Source of the DNA: Aspergillus flavus
Taxonomy: Eukaryota > Ascomycota > Eurotiomycetes > Eurotiales > Aspergillaceae
Length of the DNA: 64,000 nucleotides
Assembly (NCBI RefSeq): GCF_009017415.1
Contig: NC_092408.1
Location: 372,001-436,000, forward strand
Reading direction: 5' to 3'
Positions 37,823 to 48,903 of this stretch are shown piece after piece. The position numbers and the translations under genes were made by a program. The notes beneath the pieces are model-generated. The model was not told where the DNA came from. It did no database searches and saw only the letters and a program-made list of their open reading frames with translations. The first letter of the stretch is position 1, and every line of letters begins with the position of its first letter.

Positions 37823-39400
37823 TTACTCAATCATGTCAACATCGTCGTCGCCAGCAGTAGCAGCAGCAGTCGCAGGTGCAACTTGCTGCGGCTCAACCGG
37901 AACGGTCTCCTTGTCAGCACCAGTGTTTGCAGTGCCCCAGTAATCGTCCATCTCTTGGTCCAGCTCTTCCTGTGTCTTCTTGGGTCGAGCAGCAGGAGCG
38001 CGACGGCTCTCGCCTTGTCCCTGGCGTCGTCCGTTGGCGGGACGACGTGCCGGCGATCGCTGTCCAGGAACATACCGATCTATATGTTCCGGAGCTGGCT
38101 TGGAGACATCGCTACGTCGGTAGCGTCCACCACCTCCCCGGCGTCCACGACGGCGGCGTGCACCATCGTCAGCACTTTCATGTCCACTTCCGGGACTAAG
38201 ACTGCGAGAGTCACGATCGCGTGGGCGCTCTACACGGTCAAACAAGCTACCCTTAGGTCTCTCAACGTTGTCAAAGGGATTCCGGTCTCGTCGTCCACCA
38301 CCCGTGGAAACAAGAGTCACACGAATAGGTTGTCCTTTAGCATTCGCGCCGTCAAACTCGCTTATGGCCGTTCTCGCATCGCTGGGACGTTCATAGGTAA
38401 CAAAAGCCACGCCCTCAGAGCGTCCTGCTCGGTCATAGACGAGAGACAGGTTGCTGATCGGACCAATTCGAGTGAATAGATCCTGAAAAGAAAACCCATT
38501 AGACGGCCCAGAAGGGAAAACTAGTAAGACTAACATCCTTACCTCAAGATCACTTTCTGTAATATCATAATGAAGGTTCTCAATACGAAGCTTAGCTCCA
38601 GTAGGAGCGCTATCAAATGGTTAGCGCACGCTACGCGAAACATTGCGCAGCTAGCTAGACATACTGGTCCGGCGGCGGGGAATAGCGGTCACCGCGAGGT
38701 CGTCGAGGGGCACGAGATGGGCGTGCTGAACAGATTGTGTAAGAATGGGAAACTAGAGGTTCCGTGGCAAGTGCCCGGGTAGAGTTCAAAACGCACAATC
38801 TCTGTCGTCTTCATATTTGTCGTGTACCCAATCCCTGTAATATCGAATCCAAGCCTGTTAGAAAACTTAACACAATCGCAGATTAAGAAAAGGGTGTAAT
38901 TACAGATCTAAATCAGGGCGTTCTTCTCTGTAAGACTGTTGTGGTCGCAAAAAAGGACAAGGTCAGCTCGAAATCATCTCAAGTATCATGGCAACTGCTC
39001 CATCGTCTGCGGATTCCGCGGCCGAATGTCTATTCCAAGACAACTACGAGGCCAGCGAATTATGCTTGTCAAGGTGCGCGTAGAGGGTTCGAAAGAGAGT
39101 TGGGAGGGAGGACCTAATTTAAAAGGCAGGCTAATCAGTATGAAAACAAGAGAAGAAATATATCCGATGAATGCAATAGCGGAGTTGTAGAAATACCTTT
39201 CTTACGCCATCACGGCGACGACCCTGAGGAGGACGGCGGCCACCCCGGTTTTGTTTCTGCTGGAAATTTCACATGTCAGTTAACCAGCTATCAGAGGAAT
39301 GGCGACAATATGATATGGTCAAATTGGAATTGGCGCGATCCGGAAGACTTACAGGACGCTCCGCAATGATCTCATCCAAGCTGCGGTCCATGGTGGACAT
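37823..39400 (-). CDS. ALY/REF-type mRNA export adaptor (Yra1/Mlo3 family), RRM protein
   Basis: Seven exons (39400-39353, 39259-39197, 38935-38904, 38834-38797, 38725-38665, 38609-38543, 38482-37823) give 322 residues. ALY/REF proteins couple transcription and splicing to mRNA export as part of TREX. The N-terminal box MDRSLDEII, which contacts export factors, is followed by an Arg/Gly-rich linker. The RRM spans about residues 87-165 (AKLRIENLHYDI; later EGVAFVTYERP). The C-terminal half is Arg/Gly-rich and ends with a FoP-like LDQEMDDYW motif. Two ATGs compete: 39400, used here, and 39391, which has the better context (CCACCATGG) and begins directly at the family box. Exons of 32 and 38 nt, and a CAGCAG tandem acceptor at exon 2, invite alternative splicing. 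Confidence 0.9.
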
Positions 39401-39974
39401 GAAAGGTATCGCTACAGTAAAGAAACGGAATAAGTTGCTGTCAAGCCGGAGCAATCTCTAAAGGTCGAAGTACGAACATACACAGTAATAAAGGGAGAGG
39501 GGGTTGAGATTGAGGTTAAGGTGAGCCGGAGAAAGAGAAACACTAGGCCGGAGACTCGCTCTAGAAAGCTTGGGCGGAACGGCACATCACGTGATACATA
39601 CTGTACAAATTGCGATTTTTTGTTATCGGTAATCAGGCAGAAATCCATGGTGAAGACATCTTTTTAACATTACAGCTTTGGTTATCGATACTGTATTGAA
39701 CTCCATAATTACTTCCGCCCCATCAATGTGGTGTACAAGTGAGCAGTTGCCAACAGGCATCATAAAGGGAGTAGAGACAAAGTAAATCCAGGATGCGATG
39801 CAAGAACACCAAGAAAAGTCTCGTCATAGTCCGGTATGCATATTCCATGTGGTTGCCGATCAAGACATATCCCTCCCTATAGCTCCAGAGAACACCAGTA
39901 GCAGCTTCCAATAGCAAAACATTAGAGGATCTGAAGGAAAAGACAAAACGCCAATGGTGCGATACGAAACCTCA
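39401..39974. other. Intergenic: ALY/REF promoter and alpha-actinin 3' UTR
   Basis: 574 bases between two minus-strand genes. No gene, repeat or clear motif. Confidence 0.5.
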
Positions 39975-42246
39975 TTAAGCCCCGCCATTGGAAGCGGCAT
40001 CACTCTGTCCACGGTTGCCACTCTCCATCATCTTCTGCATGAAGCTATAGTAGTCGTACTTGGGTTCATTTTGGTCTTCACCCCGGTCAAACACTTCATG
40101 CCTAGGCATGGTCTGAACAAGATGGTCAATAACTTCATCCGGAATGAGCGAGTGTCGAAGATCGAGTTCTGTGACATATGGCTATTCGAAGTTAGTCATC
40201 GCACGAAACAAGACTACGTAGCCTCTTGATTGGAACATACCTTGCCATCTGCGACCTCACGGAAACTCTGCAACACTTGTTCGGCTGTGTTTTGATCCTC
40301 AGTCACACTGACCATGAAACGGATAAACTGTTCGAAGCTAACACCGGCGTTCTGTGCTAGTCTAGCTGGGCCACACGTCTCAACGTACACCTCGTGCATC
40401 TCATCCTCGTCATATACTAGTCCAAGACTGGCAAGGGCAGCAGAGAACTCAAGCTCATGAAGGGTGTTTGAGGAGTCGCGATCGAAATGTCTAAATACTG
40501 ATTCAAACTCTTCCAACTGGATCGGGGTCAGATTCGTCATGTTTCGAGCCACGAGCTGATTGTCAAGGAAGGCTAGCTTCTTGGAAATGCTCGACTTGAC
40601 TAGGCTCAACTCGTAGGAGAGTTCATCTAGTGTATATGTTGTGTAATCGTTCTCTTCAATGTTCGCTTCCTCACACTGCTCGTCTATCTCCGCAATAGTA
40701 TCTAAGAACGCATCAAGGGGAGGAAGGTTGTCATTGAGTCTCTTAACATGGGCTAACTGGTCTTCTACATCGCCATCAAGACCGGATATTGCAAGAGATA
40801 GAGTCTTCAAAGTTAGTGCGAAGTCATTCGCTTTGTCCGCGAAAGACCGGCGTAGGGCATTCTTGATATCTCGGATCGTTTCGTTAATGAGCTGACTACG
40901 TTCATGCTCATCGCGCGTTAGACATTCCCACTCTTGGTCGCAAACCTCAAGACTTAGCTCTGCAGGGGGGTCATAGGGGCGGAGGCGGTAGGTGCTGAGC
41001 TTGGTTTTGATGTTACCCAGAAGGGCAGCAAGGTCTGACTTTTCCGCGACCCATTGTCGTTTTTGTTTTTTCTTGTACAAGGAAAATTGAAAGGCCTGGT
41101 CCTTGGCATCCTTGTAGGTTCCTTCGAACGAAGCGTTCTTCCATTCCTCGCGTTGGGCTCTGATGAGGCGCAGAAGTTCCTTCATTCTTCTTTCATACGA
41201 GTTCTGCATTTCCCAAGCGCCATGCATGTTGTTGATGAACTTTTCGACTCGTCTACCGGCATTCTCGACTCGCTCCAGCTGGGAGAAGGCATGGAACCAA
41301 TATGCGATGTAAGTCATCAAAGACCGCTCATCAGGTCTTGGGACATCGCAGACATCGTCCACGTCAAGCAGGTCGGGAATGCCGATTTCGTTAGCAGCAA
41401 TTTCAAATGCCAATTTCATGTTCCCACGGTGGTCCTTTTTATCAAGTGCGTCGAAGTCGATTAAGTCAGGGCGATGGATATCCAGAAGGGCACAAAATGC
41501 CAGACCATCGTTCCAGCTAGTGGAAAAGTCCCGCACCTCAACTTCTTCGTAGCAGGCAGTTTTCCTTTGACACCACAGCAACAGACCCTCTTTTGCGGTC
41601 ATACCTTCCTCATTGATATCGCTGATGGTGAATCTCAGAATGAGAGTCCATATTAGTCCTAAGATGATCTTCCTATTGCCATCCACAACGTCCTCTGCAC
41701 CGATATTTGTCATCTGAATTCCCCTCCCCTTGATAGTGTCCAGACTCTTGTTGACATTTTCGAACTTTTGTACGCGCAATCTGGGGTTCGAGGCATATTT
41801 ACCGAGGGGCTCGCCGCCGAGGATTTCGAGAAGGTGAATGAGGATGATCTGAGTTAACTATGTAAGTCTCTGCGCATGATGTCTCTCATCCCGCATCTCC
41901 TTTTCGGTCATCTTTCCTCCGACGTCCTGGTAGAGGCAAGGGGAAGCTTATCGAGGTGTCGGGTTGCGGGGCTCACTCACGCCGTTGGAGAGGTCAGATA
42001 CTAGATCTTCAATGAAGAGTCTTCGAACCTTTAATTTATCATTGAGCCTGAAAGATCAATAGTGTCAGCAGGGTGGGACCCGAAGTTGGACGAGGCGGAT
42101 TAAGGCAAGATGAAATCAAGGGATCCGATGGACGCACGGGGCCGACCCCGATCGAGGGGAAGAAACAGTGGGCGGCTAAAGGAAACTGACCATTTTGTAA
42201 AGGTTTTCTGCTGAACATTGACCCATGACTTTTCAACGGTCAACAT
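39975..42246 (-). CDS. acnA: Alpha-actinin-like actin cross-linking protein
   Basis: Four exons (42246-42191, 42047-41981, 41848-40241, 40181-39975) give 645 residues. Alpha-actinin bundles actin filaments and in Aspergillus acts at septation and hyphal tips. Two calponin-homology domains fill residues 1 to about 240: the first includes SWVNVQQKTFTKWLNDKL and IWTLILRF, the second LLLWCQRKTACYEEVEVRDF and FSTSWNDGLAFCALLD. A reduced spectrin-repeat rod of coiled helices covers about 245-490. EF-hand-like motifs follow (FRHFDRDSSNTLHELEF near 510-526), and the C-terminal calmodulin-like lobe includes PYVTELDLRHSLIPDEVI in the last exon. Fungal actinins have a short rod, which fits. Exon lengths close exactly. 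The gene name follows the A. nidulans convention from memory. Confidence 0.94.
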
Positions 42247-43318
42247 GGTGAATCACGGTAATGGATGAGGACATTCAGGGCTGGTCGGAAGGGAGGTTGG
42301 AGATAGCGTCGAATAGTAGCACAGAGGAGGGATACAGTTTGATAGAGGGGTAATCCTTGAATGGAAATGGTAGGATCTTCAGCCGGAACTAATTAGAAAA
42401 GAAACAAAGCGGTAAAACGATGCAAGTGTTCAGCCTGTTTTAGTGGCTGGAAGCACAAGTGAGCGGAGAGGGCGACAATTAGTGAGCTAAGATTAGGAGT
42501 TCGTACTTCGAAGGCAGCACCGCTATCCCTTAGTTGGCCATGTCAACAAACCCTCGCCGCCCCCACAGCAACCAAACCCATTCTTCATGTCAATCTTTGG
42601 GTGAAACTCTCTCCACAGATTCCAGCGATGGGGAATTTTAGCTTATATGCAGGTCACAGCATGGGCAAAGGGGTTGGGAAATTTTAGAAGAGGGAAAAAG
42701 GATAATAATAAAACGAGGATCATTATATTGGGAGAGCAACCACTATGAACACCACATTGAACCGTGAATATCAGCCTCGCCACACGAACAAACTAGGTCT
42801 TGCATCTCCCCAGGTTTCAGGAATTCGACAAGAATATGCTTAAGACTTTCTAGAATTTGAGAAGAGAATGTAACAATAATGGATTAGTCTGTTGTTTTAT
42901 TGTCGAGGATCAAGATGAAGAAGGGAAACGGAAGAGGGAAGGAGAGCGAAAACGAAGATATTTTAACTTTTCGATACTTCACTCGAGGTTTCAACACACC
43001 CCCTCACAAGAATGGAAATATCTCAGGTTCTCGGTTTCATACGGAGTAGACGAAGATCCTTTCTCCAGACTGGGATATTGTTGAACTTCCTTCTACGGAG
43101 TCTCCTCTTCAACACGTCTTCGTTTATATGTCCGTTTCGGTACCCTTTTCCTTTTCTCGTCTCCCGACCCGAAGTTAACCCGCTCCGGTCTCATACTAGT
43201 ATCCAGATTTTCATGATACCCCTTTTAAGGAGTATATACTTTTAAAAACATTCACCGCTTGACCGTATAAAGGCGAGAAGAGTTGCCCTGCAACAAAGGG
43301 GGCGTACAGATCAACCAT

Positions 43319-43338
43319 AAAGATAAAGATAAAGATAT
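43319..43338. repeat. Tandem GATA-type hexamers
   Basis: Overlapping AAAGAT units give three GATA cores spaced six bases apart. GATA cores are binding sites for fungal nitrogen regulators of the AreA type, and an amino-acid transporter lies 1.7 kb downstream. The distance makes a link speculative. Confidence 0.6.
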
Positions 43339-44838
43339 TATCTATCAATAGGGATCGTATTGAGTCACTGATAACGGATATTCTACGGCGAAACATTCCA
43401 TCATAATACAGACACCTAAGGTTCTTTTAATAAAAAAAAAAACAAGTTGCTACACAAAGAAGGTTAGGACATTTTCAGATAACGCAGTAAGCTTGAAATT
43501 ATAGTAATGGTCACTATGTACGGAGCACTTGTCCGGATCTGCAAGTATATTAAATCCCCTCAAGAGTTAGAATTTTGATTGATGAAAGAAGCGGGCAATG
43601 GTGCCGATCCTTCGGAAGATTCAGGAAAGCTACTGGGCCCGAAGCCTTAAGGCCCCACGTTGCTACGACCAATGCGGAATGCCGCTTTTGGAACCTTGTA
43701 AACTTGGCAGGGCTCAGGCATTCATCAGGCAACCTACTAGTAGGGCTTACCAAGCCCTCTGACAAATGCATAAGAGTAAAAGATCTGAAGCGCCTAGAAC
43801 TTCCAAGAAGTCTTGGTGCGACTGGGCGAGCGAATATATTGGTAGCGATATATTTTAGGGAGCTATGCAGAACTTGGCAGTTTGTCATAGAATTGCTACA
43901 TATGGCATACTCGGTAGAAGCCATGGTCACATCACCATCCGACCCCATCTTATTCTGTCGCCGCGTCTAACCACCGCACATCCCTGTCGGTTCTCCAATG
44001 TTCTCCAACATGGCCCGCTCGGAGAAGCATATGCATGAATCGCCAAAAGAAACCTAAAATTAGTTGGAAGTCTGGAGTATGTTCAATGGTGGAAAATTGA
44101 TCCCCACAAAATGATGGCAGTAATGATTTAGGTAATAGAGGGTTTCAGGCAAACCATAATCGTATTGCTAGGCATGGGCTACCAAGCGGTGAGATATAAT
44201 CAATGACCTCTTGACTGAGGGTGTTAGTTGGAATAAGTATCGGCGTGACAAGAGACAGAGGGATGGGGTACTGTTACCGTACATACTTCCTTTGCTTTGC
44301 CACGTTGTCGTCTACTTTAGAAACTGATAACCCACCGAAGATACGCATTATCACGGATGCCTATTGGGAGGAACGTGAGCAATGCCCACTTTCGTCCCCA
44401 ACATCCCCACGTTTTACTCTTACCAGATGCAATCATGTCACAATTAGCCTCTCTGTAGTATTTTTCTTTTCTTCTACCGTTATCATTCGGTGGCTGAGGC
44501 TAATTGACCGAAAGCCCGAAAGTTTTAAACTAGGTCAGATCCGGATTCGTGGACGGGCCAAAGTGAGATCTGGTTGGTCAGACCAGCGGTTGGAGTGAGC
44601 TTGTTCTCCATATGGTTCGACCATTCAAGATAAACGTAACGCCACCAAATCTTATTAATAACAGAAAAAAAACGCACTATCATTATTCTTTCGAAATTCC
44701 AAACCCAATCACACCACAGCAGTTTCATGCAAGCCTCTTGGGCAACCGGCGGGCACAGCAGCTTAGTGGCAAAGTATACGGTGCCCTTCCGAGTCCTTTC
44801 CGCTGGCTTCCAAATCGGTCCAAGTCTGGTACTTCGAT

Positions 44839-44845
44839 TATATAA
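44839..44845 (+). promoter_or_regulatory. Candidate TATA box of the amino-acid transporter
   Basis: TATATAA lies 156 bases upstream of the ATG at 44995 and is followed by a C/T-rich leader. Motif match only. Confidence 0.4.
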
Positions 44846-44994
44846 CTGCCTTGGCCGGACTTTCCTCAAATTCTGCTCTCTTCCCAGACTCTCAGGAACG
44901 TGGTCCGACAGGGAAACAGCCCACACCTTCTTCCCTTCTCGCCCCTTCCTCGTTCTCACTTTCTCAGCATCTCTCCCCCTTCTTAATCTCCAAC

Positions 44995-46472
44995 ATGGGC
45001 TACTCCTCAGAAGATATTTCTGACCTCGACAAGGCCAATAACAAAGCCATGGAGGCTGGGGCCGAGAAGCTTGGTGTCCCCCCTCACTATGATAAGGACT
45101 TGGTTGGTGAAATGGATGAGAGGGAAAGGGACATCGTCGAGGATGGTATCCATAAGTTCAGCCGTCTCGGTTGGAAGCGTCTCACCGTCGTGCTTATTGT
45201 GGAGGCTGTTGCTCTCGGAAGTTTGTCCATTCCTTCTAGTTTTGCGAAGCTTGGTATGGTGGCTGGTGTCATCTGTACCGTTGGTCTGGGTCTCGTTGCT
45301 GTCTATACTAGTCATATTATCGGTCAAGTGAAGTTGAAGTTCCCACATGTCGCTCACTATCCCGACGCTGGCCAGCTCATGTTTGGTCGTTTCGGCAAAG
45401 AACTGATCAACATTATGCTCATCTTGGAACTTCTGTTCCTCACCGGCTCGCATTGTCTGACTGGTACGATTGCCTTTGTGAACATCACCAGCAGTGACGT
45501 TTGCTCCGTTGTTTGGGGAGTCGTGTCTGCTGTGATTCTGCTGCTCCTCGCAGTACCGCCGAGTTTCACCGAAATGGCTATTCTGGGTTACGTCGACTTT
45601 GTCTCTATCATTGCCGCAATTGGTATCACCATCATTGGCACCGGTATCAAGAGTACCAAGGAAATCGGACTCTCCAATGTCAATTGGTCCGCCTGGCCAC
45701 AGGAAGGCCTCACCTTCACCGACGGTTTCATTGCAATTTCCAACATTATCTTCGCCTACAGTTTCGCTCTCTGCCAGTTCTCCTTCATGGACGAAATGCA
45801 TACACCCAAGGACTACGTCAAGTCTATCTGGGCTTTGGGTATTACTGAGATTATTATCTACACCTTGACTGGTGCGCTGATTTATGCCTTCGTCGGTGTC
45901 GATGTGGGTAGCCCCGCCCTGCTTTCCGCTGGTAATCTGTTGAGCAAAGTGGCCTTCGGTATCGCCCTTCCCGTTATTTTCATCAGTGGTTCCATCAACA
46001 CTGTCGTGCTGGGCCGTCTGGTTCACGGTCGCATTTTCAAGAACTCTCCTATTAGATTCATCAATACCAAGATGGGATGGATTACCTGGTTGGCCGTTAT
46101 CACTGTGGCTACCGTTGTCGCTTTCGTTATCGCCGAGGTTATCCCCTTCTTCAACGACCTGCTGTCGATTTGCTCGGCCCTCTTCGTCTCCGGTTTCACT
46201 TTCTACTTCCCGGCCCTGATGTGGTTCATTCTCATCCGTGAGGGCAAATGGAATGAGCCCAAGAACCTGGCCCTGGGTGCTATCAACGTGGCCGTGTTGC
46301 TCATCGGTCTCGTCACGCTTGTTGGTGGCACCTACTCCAGTGTCGATGATATTGTAAGTTTTGACTTATCCTCCCTTCTATCCCAACTCAAATGCTTATA
46401 CTATATTGCCAGATCAACAATTACCGCGAGGGCAGCGTTAGAGGCGTTTTCTCATGCAGTCCCCCAGCCTAA
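44995..46472 (+). CDS. Amino-acid/auxin permease family (AAAP) transporter
   Basis: Two exons (44995-46353 and 46413-46472) give 472 residues. The protein resembles the Neurospora N-system neutral amino-acid permease type. A polar cytoplasmic N-terminus of about 65 residues precedes roughly eleven hydrophobic segments. The first (LTVVLIVEAVALGSLSIPSS) carries the family signature around the first helix. SHIIGQVKLKFPHVAHYPDA and TGSHCLTGTIAFVNITSS follow in conserved positions. The last exon replaces a long intronic reading by the short tail INNYREGSVRGVFSCSPPA; its 59-nt intron has a GTAAGT donor and TGCCAG acceptor. The codons favour C/T at third positions (GGT, ATC, GTC), typical of a highly expressed gene. 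Substrate and direction of transport cannot be told. Confidence 0.93.
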
Positions 46473-47913
46473 CCTTTTGACTTCCAGCCAGCTGTTACCC
46501 CTTGCCGTCTCACGGCAGGCGGGCAAAGTGGCTAATCCAATGATAAAACCAGTAGCTTGGTATTATCAAAGGCGCTGTGGATCCCTCATTTCTCTGCCTG
46601 TCAGCAGAATCATCATGACATGAGGGTGAGGGGAATTGCAAAGGTGTGATTAAATTTACGTAATAATTTCAAATACCGCCTGCACCCCCTCTTTATGGCC
46701 TTGAGATACAAGCCATAGGTCGGGTACATACTCCCCCAACCCCAACCCAGCCGCCATGGGTTAGCCGAAGCCATTCCTGCCGGTGAACGGATCACCCTGT
46801 ACAGATACCCGTGTTTTGTTTATAGTCATGTCGCGTTTTTTAGCATCAATGTGTGTATGTATATTTATGAACGATAGAATATATATTAAGAGGAACCCTC
46901 TCATTCAACTCTGCTCTTTTCTATTCTCAAAGTAGCATTAAAAAAGTATAAAGCTATTTCGAAATGACTCTCGCGCATTGTACCTTTCTCGGCAAGTATA
47001 CGCTCACGAATCGGTACAATCCCTGTAAGCAGTGGTACACCCATGCTAAGCCAAGGACGGCAATTCCGAAAGCATAATAATTGTTTTTGTTTGTATTCTT
47101 CTTGGTCCCAATCAGACCACGGACTACTATCGTGCATAATGAGGGATTAAAAGCCATCTGCAAGTATATCCCGCATATCCGTATCCAGTTGAATAGACCT
47201 CATGTTTACTCGGTGACAAATGATGTCTATATCATATGATTTCTTTGCAAAAATGAACCAGAAAAAGTCTATTTCGCCCGACCAACCCAACTCTACGCAT
47301 CATCTAAAGCCGGCCCCAAAGTCTCGTCGCAAGGGATGACAGCCCGATCCCTTACATTCCATTGACGTCGTACAGAGAAGGCAACACGTGGTACGGCAGA
47401 GATTCGATCGCGCGTGGTGGGTTCCCCCGTATTCAAGCAAGGGAGGTCCTGGGAGGGTATTGTGTATGTACTAAGAGTCAAGAAAAGTCAAGCAAGTCAA
47501 GACTTCGGATGGGTTCGGCACTGGCGGGAGGGAGTGTAACGATCGCTGGAATCGTCAGAAGCGAATGTAACCGAGATGAGAGTTGAGTTGTCCAGGTTCA
47601 AATTGGGCTTACCCGATGAAGTAATAGTAGCTGTTTCCACCGGAAAGGGTTTAGACTGGGTTCTTCGGTGCCCTTTCGGTATGATATCATTTTCGGGGCG
47701 GGGCAATTGTCTCCCACGCGCAACCTACCACAGCCGAATCCCTTCTGCTCGCTGCTTCCGGGTCTCGAGTTACCTGGTTACATTTTTGTTCTTTGAATCG
47801 GTCGGCTATTACGGGATTGTCTTGAGCTTGGACTCTCTTTTTATTTATTTATTTTTTTTTTATTTTTTTATTTGACTTTTGGGTTTTGTTTGCCGTTCTT
47901 GCCTGATTTTATC
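46473..47913. promoter_or_regulatory. Intergenic: transporter 3' UTR and aldo/keto reductase promoter
   Basis: About 1.4 kb. The last 70 bases before the reductase are T-rich. A cluster of three AGTCAAG words sits at 47476-47501 and is listed separately. No gene is seen. Confidence 0.5.
47476..47501 (+). promoter_or_regulatory. Cluster of three AGTCAAG words upstream of the aldo/keto reductase
   Basis: Exact copies of AGTCAAG start at 47476, 47486 and 47495, about 410-440 bases upstream of the reductase start codon. Regular spacing of one helical turn would suit a bound protein dimer or array. The binding factor is unknown to me. Confidence 0.4.
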
Positions 47914-48833
47914 ATGGCTGCGAAACTTGCCATCACGGATTTGGTACCCCTCCCTAACTCGGCGGTTAAGATCCCGCGTCTTGGGTTCGGTGTTTATCGC
48001 TCGCCGCCGACTCAGTGTGTGCAGTCTACTTTGAAGGCTTTGGAGACGGGTTATCGTCATGTTGATACGGCTCAGTTCTACGCGAATGAGAAGGAGGTCG
48101 GCGATGCAATTCGCGCCTCGGGCATCCCGCGCAGCGACATCTTCGTGACTACTAAGATCCTTGTCCCTGGTGGCTCGCCTGAAGCGACTTATAGTAAGCT
48201 GCTGGCCAGCGTGGAGAAGATCGGGGGTCAGGATGGATATGTGGATTTGTTTCTGATTCATAGCGCCAACGCGGGCGCGTCGGGTCGGAAGGAGATGTGG
48301 CAGGCCCTGGAGAGACTCCTGGAGGAAGGGAAGACAAAGAGCATTGGTGTTAGTAACTGGGGCGTGAAGCACATTGAGGAGATGAAGTCATATGCGAAGG
48401 TTTGGCCGCCGCATGTGAACCAGATTGAGGTAGGCTTGTCTGTCCTGGCTGTGGTTTGATAGGCGAGTGTGGACTGTACTGACTATCTGCCAACTAGCTC
48501 CATCCCTGGTGTCAACAGCGGGTTGTAAATGCGTATTGTAAGAAGCATGGCATCGTTGTTGAGGCCTACTCCCCGATTGTGCGCAATTATAAAGCCAGCG
48601 ATCCTACACTTGTCGACCTGGCGAACAAATATGGAAAGACAACCCAGCAGGTCTTGGTACGCTACGCTCTGCAGAAGGAATGGGTACCGCTGCCCAAGTC
48701 TGATAACCCTGATCGGATTGTGGCCAATGCCAACGTATTTGACTTTGAAATCAGCGAGGAGGATATGGCTGTGTTGAATGCCTTGGATCAGGGAAGCGCT
48801 GGAGCTATTGTGGAGGCCGTTGAAAACGAATAG
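47914..48833 (+). CDS. Aldo/keto reductase
   Basis: Two exons (47914-48429 and 48498-48833) give 283 residues. The enzyme is an NADPH-dependent TIM-barrel oxidoreductase. The catalytic tetrad is visible: Asp51 and Tyr56 in GYRHVDTAQFYANE, Lys81 in VTTKIL, His116 in LFLIHSANA. The family signature SIGVSNWGVKHIEE and the cofactor-binding end LPKSDNPDRI are in place. The length is somewhat short compared with 290-330 for many members, but the barrel looks complete. The 68-nt intron has a GTAGGC donor and an AACTAG acceptor. The ATG lies directly after a T-rich leader. Substrate is not predictable; glycerol-type or xylose-type reductases are possibilities. It converges on rit1 with only 70 bases between stop codons. 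Confidence 0.93.
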
Positions 48834-48903
48834 ATCCACGTTATGATGTATTATGAATAAAGGTGCACCTGAGCCATATGCTAAACGCTAAAGAATCTAC
48901 TTA

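Larger units (their letters stand above)
42247..44994. promoter_or_regulatory. 2.7 kb divergent intergenic region, acnA / amino-acid transporter
   Basis: Contains the acnA promoter on one side and the transporter promoter on the other. At 43550-43970 both strands stay open for about 130 codons (the minus frame has an ATG at 43948), but neither protein resembles anything I know and the composition looks random, so I do not call a gene. A short GATAAA repeat lies at 43319-43338. Confidence 0.5.

Noticed and set aside
45007..46026. Long minus-strand open frame (339 codons) within the transporter gene
   Set aside because: It lies opposite the AAAP coding exon. Its composition follows from the strong third-position C/T bias on the plus strand, and it has no recognisable domain.
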